Assembly: GCA_038380795.1 (NCBI GenBank)
Contig: CM076267.1
Location: 35,774,232-35,838,231 of the forward strand
Reading direction: 5' to 3'
DNA length: 64,000 bases
Source: Pyrocephalus nanus
Lineage: Eukaryota; Chordata; Aves; Passeriformes; Tyrannidae
Below, one piece after another: positions 56,715 through 64,000 of the stretch. Position numbers and translations under genes: made by a program. The stretch's first letter is position 1; each line of letters begins with the position of its first letter. Under the pieces are notes generated by a model, which was not told the origin of the DNA, did no database searches, and saw only the letters and a list, made by a program, of their open reading frames with translations.

Positions 56715-59360
56715 AAGGAAGCCAAGCAGTATTTTATTGACTCCCAGAAGACAGATATGGATTGCACACAACCCTGGAAAACTTCTTTTTAAAATCCCAG
56801 AATTATAAACAGGACAACTCATTCCTCATAAATAACCTGACACCACTCCTTTGTCAAAGGATTTTGGCATAGAACGCATCTCCTTTACAGTTTGATTTTG
56901 ATTGTTCATTCGAACAGCTTAAAAAACTATGTCTATAATAACACAAATGTTTTGCTCATATTTTTGACTTCATTAAAAAAAAAAAAATAGTTCGAGTTAC
57001 TACTTTTCTAGTCCTCAAACAAAATTTCAGAGAGACACCAACTTTTGAATGAGGTGAAATACACGTTCTTAAAGGACTAACAGCAGTAACGACCTCGAGA
57101 AAATGCGCACGGCACGACCAGCTTTTCCTACCCCCTGCAGAAACATTCCCACACTCAGCCACAGCCCCCAAACAGAATTCCTGCAACGTGAACACGACAA
57201 GGCCAACGCCCCAGTGCTAAATTCCTTCTGCAACAGGTCAGTGTACACCTCAGCTGGATGATGACTGCAAGAGCCCTGCTGGGCTTGCACAGGCCGTGGG
57301 AGTGCTTTTAGTTTTAATGAGGAGCAGACAGGGTGGCTGAAGCCACCCACGAGGGTGAATTAACACAGCCCATCTATTGCAGCCTGTTCCCCTGGCATCT
57401 GGAAAAGGCAGTAACCTCTGGAAGCACCAGGCTTTTCTGAGGGGATCCCTAGGTCACAGACTCGCTTGCCCTCCCACAGCAGTGCTTGCCACTATCCACA
57501 GTATCACCCAAATACACTGTTTGCACCTCAGTGCCTTACTTCCAAGACATTAACCCAGAGGCTTCAACTAATGCACGAGTGATTTTCACGTTTGGTCACT
57601 TCTTGAAGTGGAAAACAGGTTCCTACTTGAGCAGCAACGTCTTGGCATTCATGATTGTCCCAAAGTGGTTTTACACTAGTCTCCAACACCCAGAGGTGCT
57701 GGGGCTGGGGTATCCTGGCTCCAGTCCCAGCCCCCCACAACACACAGGCCTCGGCCACGCAGCTGAACCGATTCCTGCTCGGCTCCACCGCCCGCAGAGG
57801 CACCGGCACAGCTCCAACCGCGCCTCCGACCCAATGTGGGTCTATGAACAACCCCTGCCTGAGCGCAGAGCACGGACCAGCCTGCTGGTCTGACCTCCCG
57901 TGTGTGTGGCACAGCCCAGGGGCAGTGGAGCAGAGGACAGGAGCCCAGAGCTGGAGCGCTGGTTGGGTCAGGTTTGGTTTGGCCACGCCACGGAGCGTCC
58001 CCTCGTGCGCACTGGGAGCACAGAGGGTCTCAAGGTGCTCCCTCACAAAGCACAGGTGACACCTCACCTGGCACGAGCCACGGGATGTGTTTGGACACGT
58101 CCCGTACCAGACACTGACTCCTCTGCTACTGATGTCATGAACCAAAAAGCGGTTTTAAAAACCCCTTCTCTACAGCAGCTCCTCGAACGCACCTCACAAT
58201 ATTTCGCTTCTATCTTACAGTTTTACATAAAGCAGAAGTGCCTACACCTTTGGGAATGACACCTTTTAAAGTAATAGTCAAAACAAATGAATGCACCCAG
58301 TTAGCTTCACGAAGCCCATCACAAGTGTGAAGCCAGAAGGCAGTGAAACCTCAGAGACACAACAACTTGGGTGAAAGCAGATATAACTCCCAGGAAGGGA
58401 GTTTCAGCAGCTGTTTTATCCATTACAAAAGCTTCTCATTAAGACCCAATAGGGGACCGATTTTGGCAATTCAGGCTTAGCGCCCTTAAAAGTGATCAAA
58501 TTCTTTTTCAAGCTGTCACATCACTGTTACAGTTTAAGGTTGTATTCTGACGAGTTCCTGGGATATACAAGTCACCTACTTCTAAACAGGCTTCTGCACG
58601 TTAAAGACTAAACTTCTTTACTTACAAATAATTGTTTTTGCTGTTTCCAGTTCACAATGGTAAAAAAAAAAAAAAAAAGAAGACTTCACAATGGGTGTAA
58701 ATGGGAGGTAAATGTATTTTTAAAAACAGAATAAAAAGCTGCATGTTAAAAACTGGGTCACAGACTAATAAATACATACATCAAAGACATGAAATTTTCA
58801 TCAGCTGGTTTTAAAGAGCAAGGAATTGGGAAAAAACTAGCTGTCCAGACTCCATTCTGGCTCTGTGGTCTATATGCTAAAAATATCTGCAGTTCAAAAA
58901 CAAGTTAACAGAGCGGTAGAATCAGCTTTGTCACCTATTTTTAAAAAATTAAGCTACTTCCTAAAAGTGTGGTGTAAAACCTAGAGAAACTTCTAATCTC
59001 TTCATGCACTTGATGACATTGAATTAAAAAAAGAAATTATTTTAACCCAGAAAAAATGAGTCATTGTATACAGTAAGGACAGCCTTACTGCAAGTTTTCT
59101 ACAGCAAAAGTATTTCTAGAAATACACCAGAAATTACTTTCCTATAACAAAATATACAATTATGTGTCAGATCATCATTGAGTTTCAACACTCAGGCAAA
59201 ACAGAAACAGTTACTGTGAACTTTCAAAAAAACCCCAAAGAAACCCAACTCCAAACAGCAAAGAAGATGTTCTAATGGCTGTGGAGATGCCAGAAAGCAA
59301 TGCTGGACACCAGGAATTTCCAGAGCAACTCCCTTTCCAAAGTGATGTGCAGTTTGTGAA
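56715..59360 (-). other. ADARB1: Probable ADARB1 3' UTR
   Basis: Sequence after the ADARB1 stop codon. The only canonical minus-strand AATAAA that I found before 54.4 kb is at plus 56733-56738, giving about 2.6 kb. Vertebrate ADARB1 transcripts have long 3' UTRs, so use of more distal signals (for example ATTAAA at plus 54631-54636) is possible. Confidence 0.5.
56733..56738 (-). terminator. ADARB1: Candidate poly(A) signal of ADARB1
   Basis: The minus strand reads AATAAA in the context AGTCAATAAAATAC. Confidence 0.45.
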
Positions 59361-60395
59361 TTAGACTGTGAGAGAAAACTGATCCTGTTCTATGGGCTTC
59401 TCCACCCAGGCTCCAAGTCCTGCCTTCAGGAATGCTTTAAACAAACACTCTTTGGCAGTTTGATACTCGGTGGCTCCTTGCTTGGTATCGTGGTACAGGT
59501 TGGGCTTGAGGATCTTGGAGCGCAAGCTGGAGGAAAGCTGTGGGGTTGACAGACAAGACAACAGTTTGAGAGTGACTGAGTTATTCAAACAACTAATACT
59601 AAAACAACGTTAAGGAATCCACCAAACAAAATGGTTGAGGCCAAGAAGCCACGGACACGCTTTCCGGTGGCTTTTCTGCCTGAGAGGAGAAAGCAAAACC
59701 TCGGTAGTTTCAACCACAGTGAAAATGGGGTTACCCTTCCGAATAAATTCAAGTGAGAAGGCAAGTTCAAAGGAGACAGCATCCTTTGCTTAGTCAGCTA
59801 TAAACCAAGAGGTATGCATTTTGGATCAGACATCACCATATTAAAGAGTAAGTTAACAAACACATAGTCTTTTACATTACTAGAGCAGTAGCTAACTGGC
59901 CTCAAGTTTGCACCAGGGAAGGTTTAGATTACATATTCGGAAAAAAAAAAAAAATTATGAAAAGGGTTGTAAAGCAGTGGTGAGGTCACCATCCCTGGAA
60001 GTGTTAAAAAATAAAAATTAAAAAAAAAGCATGGATGTGGTACTAGAGGAGGTGTTTAATGGTGAACATGGTGGAGGTGCTTGATGACCTCAAGGATCTT
60101 TTCCAGCCTTAATGATGCTGTGATTCTAACACTCAGCTTAAAACAGAGCACAGAGAGCAGGCAGAGGTGTTTCCCTGAGCAGTGGGGTGGGAGCTGTGGC
60201 AGTGTGGGGGCTGTACCTTGGCGTGGATGCGCATCCAGCGGCTGTAGAACGCGTGCTTGCACAGGCGGGACGCGCGGCCCATCTCATCCTTGCCGGTCGT
60301 GGCATTAATGACCTCCAGACCGGTGTCTCCTACTGTCCAGTTCACACTGAAGTTTGGGGCCTTGCCTGGCTGACGGGCCTCTGCATTGCTGATAC
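59361..60395 (-). CDS. ADARB1: ADARB1 (ADAR2), last two coding exons
   Basis: C-terminal part of the double-stranded-RNA adenosine deaminase that edits glutamate receptor and other pre-mRNAs in the nucleus. The exon at 60395-60217 begins in phase 2 with ISNAEARQPGKAPNFSVNW and carries the end of the deaminase domain (NATTGKDEMGRASRLCKHAF). The exon at 59537-59361 ends AGLGAWVEKP then EQDQFSLTV and a stop. Together they code for about 118 residues. The zinc and catalytic residues lie in upstream exons beyond the window. The exon junction gives HAK-LSSSLRSK, one residue shorter than my recollection of human ADAR2. The match to ADARB1 is clear, and its position next to POFUT2 is as in human. Confidence 0.95.
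59985..60130 (+). mobile_element. Old CR1 LINE tail
   Basis: CATCCCTGGAAGTGTT, then an AT-rich insertion, then GATGACCTCAAGGATCTTTT and a TGATGCTGTGATTCTAAC tail. Located in the last ADARB1 intron. Confidence 0.65.
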
Positions 60396-63300
60396 CTGAA
60401 AGGAAAGTGGTGTTTAAGGACAGTAACATGTACAAATTCTTGACTATTTTTTTTTTTTTTTTTTTTTGGTTGGGGAGCAATCCGCTTGTAAGACTGCTCT
60501 TTTACTTTGAGGGCATTCTCCTGCAGATTTGTCACCGACTTGTGCAGGTGACACCATGGACATCTCATTCTCATTCTGGCTAAAGTGCTCTCTACTGTCC
60601 TTCCCAGTAGGGCAAGTGTGCATTGCTGGAAAAACCATCATGGAGAGGTCTGTGGCAAGGGTTGATGGGGACAGTAACAGGATGTGCCTTGCCACATCCT
60701 CCTCTCACAAGGAGGTCTTGCAGGTGAAACAAATTCATTATGAACTAGCAAATAGTTATGAAGCAGAGCAAAAGCTGCTCTGCTCCAGCTCAAGAAACTG
60801 CTGCTCTCAGAGCCCACTCAGTAGCTGAGTGGAGCAAAGAGCAAACACTGTGAGAGTTTGGCAGCTGTAACTCTTCAGTCAATTCCCTTTCACTCTGATG
60901 TAAGAATTCAGGTGCATGTCGCTTATCTCACTTCAAAACTGGACGTGAAAATATGAACCCTGGAAGTGTCCAAGGCCAGGTTGGATGGGGCTTGGAGCAA
61001 CCTGAGCTAGTGGAAGGTGTCCCTGCCCACAGCAGGGGCTCGGAACTGGATGAGCTTTAAGGTCCCTTCCAACACAAACCATTCTGTGATTCCGTGAAGG
61101 GGAGCCCCACCCTCAGCACCCTTCACACAAAGCCAGAACTGGCAGACATTTCTGAGTTTCCCAGCACAAATCCATTTGTGTTTCAGCTGCTTCCCCACTT
61201 TGCACACCATGCCCAGAGAGGGGGAACCACAGGACTCCAGAGAGGACTCAGAGCATTTTGCTCAGGTGATAAATTATGTGACACCTTCCAAATATAGCTC
61301 CACCTGTACAGATGGAGAAGCAAAGCCACCAGCAATCTAACCCAAGTGCAAAACGAGGCCAGTCTGCCTGCCCAGGGCAGGATTTATTCCCCCACAGCAC
61401 TCCAGTGCTGTGAAGACAGACCCTCCAGAACGGCTGCAGTACCATCCTTGAAGGTCACAGCAGCTGCTGCTGTGCACGTGGGACTCCTCAGGTACCACAG
61501 GGGTGGCAAAACTCTTTGCTTAAGATGTCTCAGTCACCTCACCAGCAGAGAGCAAAGCACCAGGGCAATTTGTTCTTTCTAGTAAATAAAAATCCCATTT
61601 TTACTTTACCGTGGCTCTCACCGAGAACCTCTCTGCAATCTGCTCCGAGGTTTTGCCAGGCACTGCACTGAGTAAAGTCTGGAGGATTTGTGGAAATTGA
61701 ACATAAGGGACACAGCAGGATGCATTTCTAGCTGGTACCTGAAACAATCTGACAAAGCCAGGCACCTGGGAGCAGGACTGGCTCAGTCTCACAGCACCTC
61801 TGGGCCCAGCACTGAGAGTGCAAGACCCACGAGGTCTCAGTGACACAGTGAAATTCAGTTTGCTTCCTGCTGTCAATTCTTCATTTAATAAACAAGCAAA
61901 CACTGTGAAATATCAATCACTGAGATGTTGTATATTTATGCTTGGTTTACATCAATCTTGTCACTATGACTGGTAACTAGTAATTAGGTGAATAATGATA
62001 GAAAATAACCCTCCCATCCCTCATTTTTAAAAAAATATAAGCTGAAAAATTTGATAACTGGCACAAAAGTTAGTTTTACCAAACCTACTGAGGCAAGAGG
62101 GCTAAGAAATTTTTTACAACTTTACAATTTTTTGTCTTACTTTTTTCTTTAATCTAATTATATCTATAATATTAGCTTTGCTTTCATTCCATACACCATT
62201 AGACAAGTACAAGGATCAGACAGAGGTCATTGAGTACTACAAAACACTTGTGACATCACATCCAGTCTCACAAACAAAGATGAAGAAGCTGAATATCCAG
62301 TGTGCCCTACATTTCCATTGCAATTATACAGTTTCATTCCTTGGGTTACTTTGATGAATTAGTTAAATTTAAAAAAGAAAAAACAACCCAGATTTAAAAT
62401 TTCAAATAGATTTAAATAACAACAACCTGTTCAGCTACTCAATTGTATGTGGTAACCCTGGAGAGATGGCAAAGGAGTCTCTGAGGGTGGATCATGGGTA
62501 GCATAGACAGAGAATAAAGGTCATCTCAAAAATCAAAGCATCTGATAAAACTTTAGGTGGATCATATCTTACCTCTCAAAATCTAGGCATGAATATAGCA
62601 CCATAGAAATGGGAAAGAAAACTAGGATAGAAAGTCAGATATTTCACTCTCCACTGAAAACTGATATAATAAGCTATTTGGAGAACATTGCTCAGAGCTT
62701 ATTGTTGAATGTTATTATAAAGGGATATAATAAGCAAAAGCAAAGGTCACGGCTCTTTGTGCCAGTGATTATATAAATAATAAATCTTGACAGTTTTTTG
62801 AGGACAGAGCTAAAAAAAGCTTCATTAAAAAGGAGACAGCTGAAAAACACCCGTGGGAACAGGAGGACAAGGTACCATGGGAACAGCCAAAAAAAATCAC
62901 CAAAGGTTCTCTGCAGAAGGATTTATTTTTGTCTATTAAACCCAGAATTCACTAACACCTGGATAAAGATGGTCTCCTTTTGAAGAGCCAACACTTCCAG
63001 CTCTGTGCTGACCTGAGGAGTGTGCAGGGGTAAAAGCCCAGGTGATTAAGATTGGTGATGATACTTAATTATTTCAAGAAGTCAGTAAGAGAAGGAATTG
63101 CAAAGAGTAGCAGGAAAAAAGCTCACAGACTGGGTGTCTGGGCACCCAACATAAAGGCAGGTGACATTTCTCACAGATAAATATTAGGCAACACATATAA
63201 TATAAAACCCCAAAGCAGTGTTGAACTTGGAGCTAGATATTAGCACTCAGGAATGAGATTTGAGCTTCTAATATTCAGTTCTACCAAAAGGTCAGGTCAA

Positions 63301-64000
63301 GGACCACCAGTAACCAAAGTGAACGTCAGGAATGGTTAGTAAAGGATCAAGGATCTGAACAGATTATCTGCCACCACAGAAATCAGCATTGCTGCTTTAC
63401 CTGGAGTTATCAGGTGCTGCCCTGGTGTCACAGCACAAACATGGAACTGTAAAATGAAAGGGGTGATCCTTACATGAAAGGGTCTCTGTGCAAGGAACAA
63501 CAACTTCAGCTTGCAGAAAATAGGACTTGAGTAGGAAGGAATATCTCAGAGGTATAGAAAGCTGAGTGTTGTGACCACTGCTGGATCACACAGAGCACTG
63601 AGGAACATTGAACTAAATTAGCAGAAAGTTCCTCTGCACAAATCTTTGCACATTCCACAGCCCCTCCTTACTCAAGGAGGCTGCAGATGGTAAAAAGTTA
63701 AAAAAAAAACAGAACCAGGGGCTGACAAATGAAAGGTCTGTTAAGGATTTCTAAACACAGAGATTCTCAATACCTGGCTTGGGATGCCCCTGAGCTGCAG
63801 AATACCACAGTGGGGAAAGACAGATATTTCTGTTTTAACTCATCCCTCTGGTAGAAGTAACTCACACAGCTCTGTGTGTGGTGCAAGAAGGAACATAGAA
63901 CTAGGGACAAGTATTTCTACAGTGCTTATTCCAGGTAAGAATACACTAAAAAAATATGTGAATCCAAGGGCAGATGGGCAGCTACACAAATGCCCCAGCT
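60396..64000 (-). other. ADARB1: ADARB1 intron, continues off the window
   Basis: No further ADARB1 exon found. The exon coding for the preceding part of the deaminase domain must lie beyond 64000. Contains a poly-T of about 22 at 60448-60469 and one CR1 copy. The rest is A/T-rich and unremarkable. Confidence 0.6.
60955..61100 (+). mobile_element. CR1 LINE 3' end
   Basis: CCTGGAAGTGTCCAAGGCCA through GAGCTTTAAGGTCCCTTCC to the CATTCTGTGATTCCGTGAA tail. Confidence 0.88.

Overview
The window looks like bird nuclear DNA. The evidence is a feather-type corneous beta-protein (beta-keratin) gene with the usual non-coding first exon, many truncated CR1 LINE copies ending in the avian CR1 3' tail, and vertebrate intron-rich genes. 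The order MCM3AP - YBEY - POFUT2 - ADARB1 is compact. The species cannot be named from the sequence alone.

Region 1 (1-23.2 kb) is a dense tRNA neighbourhood. It has 24 complete tRNA genes plus one cut by the window start: 9 Ala (7 TGC, 2 CGC), 8 Pro (AGG, TGG, CGG), 6 Ser (CGA, TGA, GCT), 1 Thr (AGT) and 1 elongator Met (CAT). At least seven broken tRNA copies lie among them. The genes sit in duplicated modules, some direct and some inverted, and these carry their flanks with them. The modules include a 40-bp tandem array present in two inverted copies, a direct duplication of about 400 bp, and a minisatellite. A single beta-keratin gene (minus strand, 8.9-9.95 kb) lies between the left (0-4.3 kb) and right (13.5-23.2 kb) tRNA arrays.

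Region 2 (23.7-44.3 kb, minus strand) is a complete MCM3AP (GANP) gene. I could phase 28 coding exons into one 1837-residue reading frame. Intron 22 carries an AT-rich island, and several CR1 fragments lie in other introns. Its start lies head-to-head with YBEY (plus strand, three exons, 164 residues), 224 nt apart, across a GC-rich promoter with a perfect 20-nt inverted repeat. Only 40 nt separate the YBEY stop codon from the POFUT2 start codon (plus strand, nine exons, 435 residues, 45.3-50.4 kb).

Region 3 (50.4-64 kb) holds the POFUT2 3' end, a gene-poor interval, and the 3' part of ADARB1 (minus strand): the last two coding exons, a long probable 3' UTR, and more than 3.6 kb of the next intron running off the window. 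POFUT2 and ADARB1 are convergent.

The proteins do not form one pathway. GANP acts in nuclear mRNA export, YBEY in mitochondrial RNA maturation, POFUT2 in O-fucosylation of thrombospondin repeats in the ER, and ADARB1 in A-to-I RNA editing. What links them in this window is shared promoter and terminator space. All exon borders were placed by hand from splice consensus, reading phase and remembered family similarity. No alignment was run.
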